This document shows, in pieces, positions 16,255 through 24,979 of a DNA stretch of 64,000 nt. The notes under the pieces are model-generated. The model saw nothing but the letters and a program-made list of their open reading frames with translations, made no database searches and was not told the origin of the DNA. Source of the DNA: Pedobacter hiemivivus (GTDB taxonomy: Bacteria; Bacteroidota; Bacteroidia; Sphingobacteriales; Sphingobacteriaceae); contig NZ_SJSM01000004.1 of assembly GCF_004331685.1 (NCBI RefSeq), forward strand, positions 248,001 to 312,000, read 5' to 3'. Positions within the stretch are counted from its first letter, which is position 1; the number at the start of each line of letters is the position of its first letter. The position numbers and the translations under genes were made by a program.

Positions 16255-18039
16255 TTACCCCATATAGTCGGCTTGCCTGCTTAGCAAAGCCCTGTACTTA
16301 TTGAAAACTGCAGTCTTAGAAACAAAGCCCATATAGCGCCCTGCCTCATCCAATACCGGCAATAACCAGGCATTCTCCTTTTCCATCTTCTGCAAGACAA
16401 TTTTCAAATGGTCAGAAATAACCACGACATCCGGGGCAGCCTGCATCAAGTTGTTCACAGACCATTCCTCTGCATGGTTTGTCCCCTTTCTTAAAATATC
16501 CTCTACATAAACCAGCCCTTTAAAGGCTTTTTCATCATCTATAACTGGAAACAGGTTCCTTTTAGATTGCAAAATTTCGTTCAAACGTGCTGAGATTAAA
16601 TCTTGCTCATTCAACACCAAATAATCAGTTTCGACCAGATGTCTTAACTTCATCATATTCAACACTGTGGTATCCTTATCTTCCAATGAGGAGAGCTCTC
16701 CCTTTTCGGCTAAAGGTTTGGTATAGATAGAATATTGATTTTTATTCCTGTTGATCAGATAAGAAATAGCCGATGTAATCATCAAAGGAACCATCAAAAC
16801 ATATCCACCCGTGATCTCCGCAATTAAGAAGATCCCAGTAAGTGGTGCATGCATTATCGCGCTTAGCGATGCCGCCATACCTGCAACAATAAAATTGGCC
16901 ACATTCAAATGAGCGATACCCAAAGTATTAATAGAAAATGCAAGCACAAAACCCATTAATCCGCCCATGATCAAACTGGGTGCAAAGATACCACCATTAC
17001 CGCCGGCGCTTAAAGTAATCAACGTAGCTGCTGATTTAGCAAAGACGGTAACGACAGTAAACAGGATGATCACCCATGGTAGACTACTATACTCAGAAAA
17101 TATACTATTTGTAAGTAAAGCCGTGTAATTACCGCCTAAAAGGCTTTTGATAGTGATGTAGCCTTCTCCATATAAGGTTGGGAATAAAAACACCAACAAG
17201 CCCAACATTAAGCCGCCTACCACTACTTTTTTATAAGGATTGGTGATCTTATAAAAAGAACCCTTAATAAAAGCATTGATCTTTGTAAAATAGATAGAGA
17301 AAATACCGATCAATACCGCCAGTAAGACATAATAAATCAAGGCATTCATTTTCCATCCTTCTGTAACCAGGAAAAATAACTGTTCGTTGTAAAACAAACG
17401 TGCGACTACTGCGGCTGTAGCCGAGGCCAGTAATAAAGGTATAAACGCGGGAATAGTAAATTCTGGAAGTAAAATTTCTATGGCGAACACCATTCCAGCA
17501 ATCGGACTATTAAATGCGCCTGCGATACCTGCCGCTGCACCACAGGCCAACAACATGGTCGTCTCTCTATAGGATAAACCTAAGAAACGGCCAACAACAG
17601 AGCCAATAGCTCCCCCACTGGTTACAATAGGTGCTTCCAATCCTGTAGAGCCTCCAAAACCTACTGTTAAAGCAGCCGTGATGACTTGCGAGTAGGTATT
17701 ATGAGGTTCGATCTTACTTGATTTTTTAGAAATCGTATACAGTATTGGAGTTAAACCCGTTTCAAACTTCCCTTTCCTGATAAAGCGTCGGACATACATG
17801 ACCGACAGCAGGATTCCGATAAAAGGGAAGAAGAAAAATAGGTAATACTTGTACTGCCACTGAAAGCCTGTCTGCAAAAAATCTTCGATATGGTGCGTTA
17901 TGGCTTTCAGTAAAGATGCGGCAAGGCCAGCAAGGATACCTACAATTAGTGCTGCAATGACAAGAAAGTTCCGGTTAGAGATCTTTGTTTTCCTGTACTG
18001 ATTAATTGCGTCTACATAATTCACTAACCTAACGTACAT
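16255..18039 (-). CDS. ClC-family chloride channel/transporter with two CBS domains, 594 aa
   Basis: The ClC core has about ten hydrophobic segments over 1-440. Family motifs are GGSTGLEAPIVTSGGAIG (Glu135 in the place of the gating Glu), AGAFNSPIAGMVFAIE and GGNGGIFAPSLIMGG. A pair of CBS domains fills about 455-590. At the position following FAIE (E. coli Glu202), the proton Glu203 of the exchangers is Ile189 here, and the usual GSGIP motif is replaced by ETGLTP, so transport may be channel-like. It is last in a minus-strand run with rluA and the OmpR regulator (13 bp after the pseudouridine synthase). Confidence 0.92.
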   Translation of the reverse strand: MYVRLVNYVDAINQYRKTKISNRNFLVIAALIVGILAGLAASLLKAITHHIEDFLQTGFQWQYKYYLFFFFPFIGILLSVMYVRRFIRKGKFETGLTPILYTISKKSSKIEPHNTYSQVITAALTVGFGGSTGLEAPIVTSGGAIGSVVGRFLGLSYRETTMLLACGAAAGIAGAFNSPIAGMVFAIEILLPEFTIPAFIPLLLASATAAVVARLFYNEQLFFLVTEGWKMNALIYYVLLAVLIGIFSIYFTKINAFIKGSFYKITNPYKKVVVGGLMLGLLVFLFPTLYGEGYITIKSLLGGNYTALLTNSIFSEYSSLPWVIILFTVVTVFAKSAATLITLSAGGNGGIFAPSLIMGGLMGFVLAFSINTLGIAHLNVANFIVAGMAASLSAIMHAPLTGIFLIAEITGGYVLMVPLMITSAISYLINRNKNQYSIYTKPLAEKGELSSLEDKDTTVLNMMKLRHLVETDYLVLNEQDLISARLNEILQSKRNLFPVIDDEKAFKGLVYVEDILRKGTNHAEEWSVNNLMQAAPDVVVISDHLKIVLQKMEKENAWLLPVLDEAGRYMGFVSKTAVFNKYRALLSRQADYMG

Positions 18040-18052
18040 TTCCAGCTAAATT

Positions 18053-18775
18053 TTAGGCATCAAACTTATCTAATAATTTAATGAGTGTGGCGAAATCTTT
18101 AGGATATGGGGCTTCTATTACGATGTCCTGTCCATCCAGTCCTTTAAATACAAGGTGCCTGGCATGTAGGGCAAAGCGTTTCATAATAGGCTGCTCCTCG
18201 TCGTCTTTAGCAATACGGTAACCTTTTTTCATGCTCGAAAGGAATACCGGCTTACCTCTATACATATCATCACCCGCAATTGCAGCGCGCTGCGTGGCCA
18301 GGTGAATCCTGATTTGGTGCATACGCCCGGTAATGGGCTTACATTCTACCAAAGTATAGTGTCTGTAATGTTTTATCGTATTAAAGATAGTTTCTGCGCG
18401 TTTACCCTCTTTACGATCAATCGTAACGCTTTTATTGCCATCATTTAAGATCGGAAGGTCAATAAAAAGGTCTTTGAAGGTAAACTGACCATCAACAATG
18501 GCATGGTAAGTTTTATTGATTTTACGCTTTTCGAACTGTATGGCCACATTGCGATATGCTTCGGGCGTTTTAGCGATAATAATGGCACCGGATGTTTCTT
18601 TATCTAAACGGTGACATACCTGAGCATCAGCTGAATACTGCCTTGCCAGGCGAAGAATATTTACTTCTCCTGAACCGCCGCGCTCGTCTAATGAAGCTAC
18701 AAACGGCGGTTTATTTACTACGATATAATCATCGTTTTCAAATAGGATAAGATCTTTAAAGGAAGGATATTTCAA
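18053..18775 (-). CDS. RluA-family RNA pseudouridine synthase, 240 aa
   Basis: The signature HRLDKETSGAIIIAKT (residues 55-70) contains the catalytic Asp58. GRMHQIRIHLA and the C-terminal FALHARHLVFKG are also in place. There is no S4 domain at the N-terminus, which fits the shorter RluA/TruC-like members. It converts specific uridines in rRNA or tRNA to pseudouridine; the target site cannot be told from the sequence. It sits 30 bp after the OmpR-type regulator and 13 bp before the ClC gene, probably on one transcript. Confidence 0.93.
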   Translation of the reverse strand: MKYPSFKDLILFENDDYIVVNKPPFVASLDERGGSGEVNILRLARQYSADAQVCHRLDKETSGAIIIAKTPEAYRNVAIQFEKRKINKTYHAIVDGQFTFKDLFIDLPILNDGNKSVTIDRKEGKRAETIFNTIKHYRHYTLVECKPITGRMHQIRIHLATQRAAIAGDDMYRGKPVFLSSMKKGYRIAKDDEEQPIMKRFALHARHLVFKGLDGQDIVIEAPYPKDFATLIKLLDKFDA

Positions 18776-18805
18776 TATGATAAGAATTTCTTAGCTGCAA
18801 AAGTA

Positions 18806-19495
18806 CTAAGAAAGTTCGAATTTATAGCCCACTCCTTTAACTGTTGCCACATAAGTTTCGCCTAATTTCTCGCGGAGCTTACGAATATGTACATCAATAG
18901 TACGGTTGGTAACCACTACAGAGTCTTCCCAAATATTCTTTAAGATTGATTCTCTGGTGTATACTTTTCCAGGTTTTGAAGCTAACAGATAAAGCAATTC
19001 GAATTCTTTTTTGGCCAATACCACTTTCTTACCACTCTGATAAACCAGGTAAGCTTCTCTATCAATCACTAAATCTCCGATTTCAACTTTATTGTCAGAT
19101 ACCTCGTCAGCACTTGAATTTCTTCTTAATATAGCGTTAATACGGCTTACCAAAGCGCGAGGCTTAATAGGCTTAGCAATATAATCATCTGCACCTACAT
19201 TAAAACCAGCAATTTCAGAGTACTCTTCACTGCGTGCAGTAAGGAACACCATAAATGTGTTTTTAAACTCAGGAATTGCACGCATAAGTCTGCAGGCCTC
19301 AATTCCGTCCATCTTCGGCATCATGATGTCGAGAATAATTAAATCAGGGTGTACCTTCTTTGCAATCGTAATTCCCTCCTGCCCGTTTGACGCTAAATAA
19401 ACCTGATAACCTTCTTTTTTAAGATTATACTCTATCAGCTCTAAAATATCTGGTTCATCATCAACAATAAGTATCTTCTGTTTTACGGTGCTCAT
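18806..19495 (-). CDS. OmpR/PhoB-family response regulator, 229 aa
   Basis: A receiver domain (1-120; VDDEPDI, phosphoacceptor Asp56 in LIILDIMMP, conserved Lys in YIAKPIKPR) is joined to a winged-helix Trans_reg_C domain (about 130-228; ELLYLLASKPGKVYTRES, VVTNRTIDVHIRKLREKLG). It resembles the PhoB/RprY-like regulators of Bacteroidota. No histidine kinase gene is adjacent in the window, so the partner is elsewhere. A 15-bp perfect palindrome lies 60-74 bp upstream of the ATG. First gene of a run with rluA and ClC. Confidence 0.93.
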   Translation of the reverse strand: MSTVKQKILIVDDEPDILELIEYNLKKEGYQVYLASNGQEGITIAKKVHPDLIILDIMMPKMDGIEACRLMRAIPEFKNTFMVFLTARSEEYSEIAGFNVGADDYIAKPIKPRALVSRINAILRRNSSADEVSDNKVEIGDLVIDREAYLVYQSGKKVVLAKKEFELLYLLASKPGKVYTRESILKNIWEDSVVVTNRTIDVHIRKLREKLGETYVATVKGVGYKFELS

Positions 19496-19554
19496 AGCTT
19501 TAATTATTTGTTACGAAATTAAGTAATCAATTACAATGTAGCGTTAAACCTAAG

Positions 19555-19569
19555 TTAACAAATTGTTAA
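19555..19569. promoter_or_regulatory. Palindrome TTAACAA-A-TTGTTAA upstream of the OmpR-type regulator
   Basis: A perfect 7-1-7 inverted repeat lies in the 105-bp gap between the regulator (start 19495) and the tlpA-like gene (stop 19601). By position it could be an operator for autoregulation. It resembles the 7153-7166 palindrome. Confidence 0.4.
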
Positions 19570-19600
19570 TAAGCTCATCTATATTAACATGGATTTAGGC

Positions 19601-20719
19601 TTAGCGTAAAGTCTTACTCAAAAATGCCTCCAATTGTTCACCACGAAGGTTTTTAGCGATGATTTTTCCGCTTGGATCTACAATAAAAGAACTTGGTATA
19701 GCTTCGATCGCATAAAGCTTTGCCATAGGACTATCAAAATCTTTCAAATCGCTGCCTTGTGCCCAGGTTAATTTATCGGCCATAACAGCACTCTTCCATG
19801 CTGCAGGATCTTTATCTAAGGATATACCCAATATGGTAAAGTTCTTATCCTTATAAGTGTTGTAAGCCTTAACTACGTTAGGATTTTCTTCTCGGCATGG
19901 TCTGCACCATGAAGCCCAGAAATCAAGCATCACATATTTACCTTTAAAATCAGACAATTTGATTGACTTTCCATCGATACCATCAACAGTAAACTCTGGA
20001 GCTGGTTGTCCAACTTGTACAGATTTAAGCTTGGCCATTCTTACCAAAAACTCAGTTACAGCGGCATTGTCATTAAAATTACTTTTGATTTTATCAGCAT
20101 AATCCGACATTTCTTGCTCATACTCGGCCGGATTCAAAAGGTTTATCGCATAAAAGCTAGCCAAAGAAGTTGTATTGCCTTGTGCAAACTTTAACACCGC
20201 TTTATTCAATCCATCAATTTCCTGCGTATATGCTGGTTTCAATTGTTCCATAATCGCATCCCTTTGATCAGGTTGAGCGGCTACAGCCTCATCAAATTTC
20301 TTCTGAATTTCAGAGATTTTGCCCATATACTGGTTTTTCACTTTGTTCAGTTCTTCCAGTTTATCAGCTTCCATAGCACCAGAAATGCTATAAGCAAGGG
20401 TTTTATCTGCTAAATCCGCATTAATCTTAATCTGATCACCATTTTTGGCAATGATCATGTATTCACTGTGACCAGAAGAGATTCTAAAAAAATCAACGGC
20501 AGCTGAACTGTGCGTAAATTTAAACTCTCCTTTATCAGAAAACACGGTAGAGTCTAATGGGGTTTGATGATCTTTCTGCAAGCCAAACAAATAAACTTTG
20601 CTACCTGGAGTTGCATTTTTAAATTGTCCTTCTATTACAAAACTGCCTTTATCTTTACATGCTGCAAATACAACGCACATCAATAATATATAGCTTATTC
20701 TCTTTATCATCATCTTCAT
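19601..20719 (-). CDS. TlpA-like thiol-disulfide lipoprotein with N-terminal DUF4369, 372 aa
   Basis: A lipoprotein signal peptide has lipobox VVFAACK (Cys21). An N-terminal DUF4369-type beta domain follows (about 28-115; GQFKNATPGSKVYLFGL), then a helical linker (120-230) and an AhpC/TSA-Redoxin thioredoxin fold (235-372) with active site WASWCRPC (Cys272, Cys275) and the cis-Pro IPSSFIVD. This is the common Bacteroidota envelope thiol oxidoreductase layout; it probably reduces or isomerises disulfides in periplasmic proteins. Its start overlaps the gatB stop by one base, so the two are cotranscribed although functionally unrelated. Confidence 0.92.
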   Translation of the reverse strand: MKMMIKRISYILLMCVVFAACKDKGSFVIEGQFKNATPGSKVYLFGLQKDHQTPLDSTVFSDKGEFKFTHSSAAVDFFRISSGHSEYMIIAKNGDQIKINADLADKTLAYSISGAMEADKLEELNKVKNQYMGKISEIQKKFDEAVAAQPDQRDAIMEQLKPAYTQEIDGLNKAVLKFAQGNTTSLASFYAINLLNPAEYEQEMSDYADKIKSNFNDNAAVTEFLVRMAKLKSVQVGQPAPEFTVDGIDGKSIKLSDFKGKYVMLDFWASWCRPCREENPNVVKAYNTYKDKNFTILGISLDKDPAAWKSAVMADKLTWAQGSDLKDFDSPMAKLYAIEAIPSSFIVDPSGKIIAKNLRGEQLEAFLSKTLR

Positions 20720-22182
20720 TATTTTAACTTTTCTTGTAACAATTCATTTATTTTCTGAGGGTCAGCCTTTCCCTTGGCAAGTTTCATTACTTCACCAACA
20801 AAAAGCCCTAACACTCCTTTTTTTCCTTTTCTATAGGCTTCAACCTGAGGTTGATACTTAACCAGAACGTCGTCTACAAAGGTCGACAATTCGTCGCTAT
20901 TCTCTACAATCAGCAGATTCAGCTTCGCGGCCAGTTCCATCACATTGTCTGCCGGTGCTTTAAACAGCGCTGGTAACAATTGTTGCAAGGCGATCTGCTG
21001 GGTGATTTTCTTATCTTCCACCATATTGATCACATCGGCAAGCTGCTCTGGGATCACTTTAAAATCCGCTATTCCTATTTCTTGCTCGTTTAATAAGGCC
21101 CTAACGGAACCTGTAAGCCAGTTCACCAGGCTCTTTTTGTTATTTACAAAAGGCAATGCTTCATTAAAATAACTTAACAAATCATGATCTTCGGACAACA
21201 TTGTGGCTTCAGAATCACTTACACCGTAATCCGTTACCAGCTTTTTGGCAATTTCCTGTGGCAAAGCAGGCATATCAAACTTCAACTGCGCCAACCACTC
21301 ATCTGATATATGTACAGGCGCAAGATCTGGATCTGGGAAATAACGGTAATCATTTGCTTCTTCTTTACTTCTCATTGGTGCCGTAGTACCATGATCAGCA
21401 TCAAAAGTAAGGGTACTCTGTATAATCTTTCCGCCAGCCAGAATCACTTCTTTCTGCCTTCCATATTCAAAATCCATTGCCCTACGCACATTTCTGATTG
21501 AATTTAGATTTTTCACCTCACAGCGAGTTCCAAATTCAATCGTTCCTTGTTCGCGAATAGAGATGTTGGCATCACAACGTAAACTCCCCTCTTCCATATT
21601 TCCATCACTCACATCCAGGTGACGAACCAGCTTCCTGATCTCTGTTAATAAAAGTGAGGCTTCTTCTGCACTTCTGATATCAGGTTCTGTTACGATTTCA
21701 ATTAGCGGTACACCGGCCCGGTTTAGGTCAACGTACGAATATTTATCATCCTGATCGTGCAAACTTTTACCTGCATCTTCTTCCAGGTGAATCCTATTGA
21801 TCCCTATCCGTTTTTCTTCACCATTACTCAAAGTTACATTGATGAAACCATTCTGGCAGATGGGCTTATTGTCTTGCGTAATCTGATACCCCTTAGGCAG
21901 ATCGGCATAGAAGTAATTTTTGCGATCGAAATAATTGACTTGATTGATGGTGCAATTTAAGGCTAGGCCCATCCGCACTGCTTTTGCAACTACCTCTTTA
22001 TTTAATTTAGGCAATGCACCTGGTAGGGCTAAAGAAACTGGAGATATATGTTCATTGGGTTTTGCACCGAAAGAAGCACTATCAGACGAGAATATTTTCG
22101 ATTGTGTATTTAATTGTACATGGATCTCTAAACCAGATACCAATTCGAATTCTGATGGAGAAACTGCAGTTTTCGTACTCAT
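20719..22182 (-). CDS. gatB: Aspartyl/glutamyl-tRNA amidotransferase subunit B
   Basis: A complete 487-aa GatB. The N-terminus has GLEIHVQLNTQSKIFSSD and the catalytic core motifs DRKNYFYADLPKGYQITQ, INRIHLEEDAGKSLHD and YVDLNRAGVPLIEIVTEPD. The C-terminal helical tRNA-binding domain (GatB/YqeY type) ends in GEVMKLAKGKADPQKINELL. With GatA and GatC (not in the window) it amidates Glu-tRNA(Gln) or Asp-tRNA(Asn). A -7 element lies 43-50 bp upstream, and the tlpA-like gene follows with a one-base overlap. Confidence 0.97.
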   Translation of the reverse strand: MSTKTAVSPSEFELVSGLEIHVQLNTQSKIFSSDSASFGAKPNEHISPVSLALPGALPKLNKEVVAKAVRMGLALNCTINQVNYFDRKNYFYADLPKGYQITQDNKPICQNGFINVTLSNGEEKRIGINRIHLEEDAGKSLHDQDDKYSYVDLNRAGVPLIEIVTEPDIRSAEEASLLLTEIRKLVRHLDVSDGNMEEGSLRCDANISIREQGTIEFGTRCEVKNLNSIRNVRRAMDFEYGRQKEVILAGGKIIQSTLTFDADHGTTAPMRSKEEANDYRYFPDPDLAPVHISDEWLAQLKFDMPALPQEIAKKLVTDYGVSDSEATMLSEDHDLLSYFNEALPFVNNKKSLVNWLTGSVRALLNEQEIGIADFKVIPEQLADVINMVEDKKITQQIALQQLLPALFKAPADNVMELAAKLNLLIVENSDELSTFVDDVLVKYQPQVEAYRKGKKGVLGLFVGEVMKLAKGKADPQKINELLQEKLK

Positions 22183-22224
22183 TTATAGGCAATAATTTTC
22201 TTAAAAATTGATGTATTTGATATA

Positions 22225-22232
22225 CAAACATA
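22225..22232 (-). promoter_or_regulatory. Candidate -7 element (TATGTTTG on the minus strand) of gatB
   Basis: An exact TAnnTTTG match on the minus strand, 43 bp upstream of the gatB ATG. A TTTG lies further up but only 15 bp away, shorter than the usual 19-20. Confidence 0.45.
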
Positions 22233-22341
22233 ACTATTTATACCTTACAAACGGAGTTCTGTCGCCATAATTATACTTGCAAATGGCACATTAAAGCTTT
22301 ATCCAAGCAAAACTTATCGCCCTACCCAATTGTTAATCTCC

Positions 22342-22349
22342 TATATTTG
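22342..22349 (+). promoter_or_regulatory. -7 element TATATTTG directly before the NAD(P)-binding protein gene
   Basis: An exact TAnnTTTG match only 6 bp before the ATG at 22356. If used, the transcript would start at or beside the start codon, that is, be leaderless or nearly so. Confidence 0.4.
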
Positions 22350-22355
22350 GATAAA

Positions 22356-23006
22356 ATGGAAGCAATAATTGCAGGAGCTACGGGTTTAATTGGAAGCAGT
22401 TTATTGCACCAACTACTAGATCACCCCGATTACACAATGATTACCGCTGTAGTTAGGAACGAAATACACCTACAGCACCCTAAGTTTCGGCAGGTAGTGG
22501 TTGATTTTGATCGACTCGAAAACCATCAGGAAGATATCAAGGGCGATGTGGTATTTTGTGCATTGGGTACAACCAAAAGTAAAACGCCCGACAAAGCGCA
22601 ATACCGAAAAATAGATTACCAATACCCATTGGACATTGCATTTATTGCGCAGCAAAATGGCGCCAGTCAGTACCATTTGGTATCGGCACTAGGCGCCAAT
22701 CCAGACTCTTCTATCTTTTACTCCAAACTAAAAGGCGAAGTGGAGCGCGACCTTAAAACCATTCCTTTTAAAGCCATACACATCTATAGACCATCGCTGT
22801 TAGTTGGCGACCGTAAGGAACACCGTACCGGAGAAGGCATCATGATTGGGCTGATGCGGTTTTTAAATCCTTTGCTTATTGGTGGGTTAAAAAAATACCG
22901 AAGCATAAAAATAGAAAAGGTTGCTTCAGCCATGCTAAAGCAATCCTTAAAACCACTGTCAGGTATATTTACTTATGATTCAGATCAGATAGAAGAATTA
23001 GGTTAA
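22356..23006 (+). CDS. NAD(P)-binding Rossmann protein, atypical SDR (HTATIP2/YwnB-like), 216 aa
   Basis: The ATG at 22356 gives MEAIIAGATGLIGSSLL, a perfect GxxGxxG-type dinucleotide site (AGATGLIG). FCALGTTKSKTPDKAQYRKI and YHLVSALGANPDSSIFYSK, with Tyr and Lys of the active site, are typical of the NAD(P)H-binding/HTATIP2 group of short proteins. A TTG codon at 22347 is in frame, but the ATG is better. The substrate is unknown. Its 3' end overlaps the convergent TonB receptor gene by four bases. Confidence 0.87.
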   Translation: MEAIIAGATGLIGSSLLHQLLDHPDYTMITAVVRNEIHLQHPKFRQVVVDFDRLENHQEDIKGDVVFCALGTTKSKTPDKAQYRKIDYQYPLDIAFIAQQNGASQYHLVSALGANPDSSIFYSKLKGEVERDLKTIPFKAIHIYRPSLLVGDRKEHRTGEGIMIGLMRFLNPLLIGGLKKYRSIKIEKVASAMLKQSLKPLSGIFTYDSDQIEELG

Positions 23007-24925
23007 AAGCTTGTCTTTAGGCCTAATGTAAACCAGGAACCTGGCATCGGCACTGCTCCCGCTTCAATATATTGTACATTAAACAAGTTGGCACCATCTG
23101 CATAAATGCTGTAGTTTTTCTGTTTAAAAGCTACTCTGGCATCCATTACCATATAATCCTTGTAATTGATGCGCTCGCTGTAACGAGTGGTTAGGCTTAA
23201 AGAAAACAGTTTGTAAAAATCAGCGCTCACCGTACTGCTCAACTGATTTCTTAAGCTCTCCAAGGCATAGCGCGAGAACACAGCTGTAGCCAAAGTCTTT
23301 TTAAAGCTTGGAGTTAAATTAGTGTAGGATGCCCCTATTCGCACCTGACTAAATACGCCTTCTGTTGCCGGTAATAAACTATAATCTGCGCTCAAGGTAA
23401 AGCCTTTAGTATTTACGCGGCTAAAATTTTGTGGCTGCCAAGGGTCGGTCTGCAAGGTCTTTACCCAATCAATAAAATTATCTATCCTACGCACAAAATA
23501 GCTTGCATTTAATGCCAATCGTTCATTGTTAAACTTCAATCCCCCTTCAGCATATTGCGATTTCTCCGGTCTTAACTGGTCGTTACCAATATTTGTTGGC
23601 CCTTTATAATATAAATCGGTATAAGTTGGTAAGCGTTGCCCGGTACCTACGTTTGCAAATACCCGCCAATTGCCATAAAAATTATAACCCGCATCCAATC
23701 CCGGAAAAGCTTGCCAGCCATAATCAGAGTTATAATTGGTATACACACCGGCATTGATTAATAAACGCGATACTGGCTCAAATTTATACTCGGCAAACAT
23801 ACCGGCATTATTACGGTTCCTTTTCCCAAGATTGGTACTTTTGATGCGTTCTGTTCTGGCTTCTAAACCCAAGCCGAATGTTCCTATTTTAGTTTGGATG
23901 GTATTGTTCAATTCCGCATCAAACACATTGGTTTTATGTAGATTATGAAACTTCTCAGGTGTTTGTTTGATGTATAAATAGTCATCTACATTATTTCTGT
24001 AGCTGATCCTTGGAACGATTGTCCAGTTTTCGGTTAATTTAGTGGTATAAGCAATGGAGGCTAATGCCGTTTTAACTGTTTCTTCCGATTCCTTATCACC
24101 CGGCGAAGAGTAAAAACCATTGGCACCAAAGTTATTGTGAACATAGCCTGCAAGCACATCTATTACATCTGTCTTCCCTACAGCATATTTACCCTGGTAA
24201 TAAACCTTCTGATTGTTAAAAGCAGTATTGTAACGGTAGCCATTGCCTGCTTCCTGTCCTGCAGACAATAAATGGCTTGATCCCTTTAGTACTAAATTGC
24301 CACTGGCATGTACGCCATAGTTATAATATTTATCACCAGATGCATTGTCCTTAAAACTGCTGCCGGCAAAGACATTTGTCGAGACACCTGTTTTTATAGG
24401 ATTACGTGTGACAATATTGATCGCACCAGTTAAAGCGTTAATGCCATAAACCCTGGATGCCGAACCTCGTAAAACTTCAATATGATCTATGTCATCCATA
24501 TTGATCGGCAAGTTCATCATGTTATGGCCTGTTTGCGGATCAGAAACCTTAATCCCATTGATCAACACAAGGGACTGATCAAATGTACCACCATCTATGC
24601 TGATATCGGCTTGCAAACCACCCGGCCCACGCTGACGAACATCAACACCCGATACATAACTCAATAGCTCAGAGATTGATCGGGCAGGTAGTGTTTTAAT
24701 CTTCTCCTGATCAATGATCCAAATGTTTCTATTTTGCTTAGAAAAAGGCAACTGAAGCCTGTTTTCTTTTACCACGACTTCATTCAGCTTATTAATGCTA
24801 TCCCCTTTTAATTTAAGAGGTTGTTGTGCATGAGCAGACAATGAAGAGCATATGGAGAGCGCCGAAAACGTTGAGAGCGTTGTGAACAGAATTACAGGAA
24901 AAGCCACGCGTTTTAAAGACATCAT
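23003..24925 (-). CDS. BtuB-like TonB-dependent receptor, 640 aa
   Basis: A signal peptide (cleaved near SAHAQ) is followed by a TonB-box-like segment and a plug: IWIIDQEKIKTLPARSISEL, GADISIDGG-type motif QADISIDGGTFDQSLVLING, IEVLRGSASRVYGINALTGA. The barrel ends in an aromatic residue (LGLKTSF). There is no CarboxypepD_reg domain and the length is about 640, as in BtuB/vitamin B12, haem and small siderophore receptors. There is no riboswitch or transport partner next to it, so the ligand is open. A -7 element with TTG at good spacing lies just upstream. Confidence 0.9.
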   Translation of the reverse strand: MMSLKRVAFPVILFTTLSTFSALSICSSLSAHAQQPLKLKGDSINKLNEVVVKENRLQLPFSKQNRNIWIIDQEKIKTLPARSISELLSYVSGVDVRQRGPGGLQADISIDGGTFDQSLVLINGIKVSDPQTGHNMMNLPINMDDIDHIEVLRGSASRVYGINALTGAINIVTRNPIKTGVSTNVFAGSSFKDNASGDKYYNYGVHASGNLVLKGSSHLLSAGQEAGNGYRYNTAFNNQKVYYQGKYAVGKTDVIDVLAGYVHNNFGANGFYSSPGDKESEETVKTALASIAYTTKLTENWTIVPRISYRNNVDDYLYIKQTPEKFHNLHKTNVFDAELNNTIQTKIGTFGLGLEARTERIKSTNLGKRNRNNAGMFAEYKFEPVSRLLINAGVYTNYNSDYGWQAFPGLDAGYNFYGNWRVFANVGTGQRLPTYTDLYYKGPTNIGNDQLRPEKSQYAEGGLKFNNERLALNASYFVRRIDNFIDWVKTLQTDPWQPQNFSRVNTKGFTLSADYSLLPATEGVFSQVRIGASYTNLTPSFKKTLATAVFSRYALESLRNQLSSTVSADFYKLFSLSLTTRYSERINYKDYMVMDARVAFKQKNYSIYADGANLFNVQYIEAGAVPMPGSWFTLGLKTSF

Positions 24926-24942
24926 ATTTTAGTTTCGAGCGG

Positions 24943-24971
24943 CAAATATAGTATCTCTACACTAAAATCAA
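24943..24971 (-). promoter_or_regulatory. Promoter of the BtuB-like receptor (TTG-N18-TATATTTG, minus strand)
   Basis: On the minus strand, TTG (24971-24969) is followed after 18 bp by TATATTTG (24950-24943), a good fit to the Bacteroidota promoter. The start of transcription would be near 24937, about 12 nt before the ATG at 24925. Confidence 0.55.
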
Positions 24972-24979
24972 CAGATCTC

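Noticed and set aside
24926..24979. Cobalamin riboswitch before the BtuB-like receptor
   Set aside because: The gap to the next gene is only 54 bp, too short for a riboswitch, and it holds a plain promoter.
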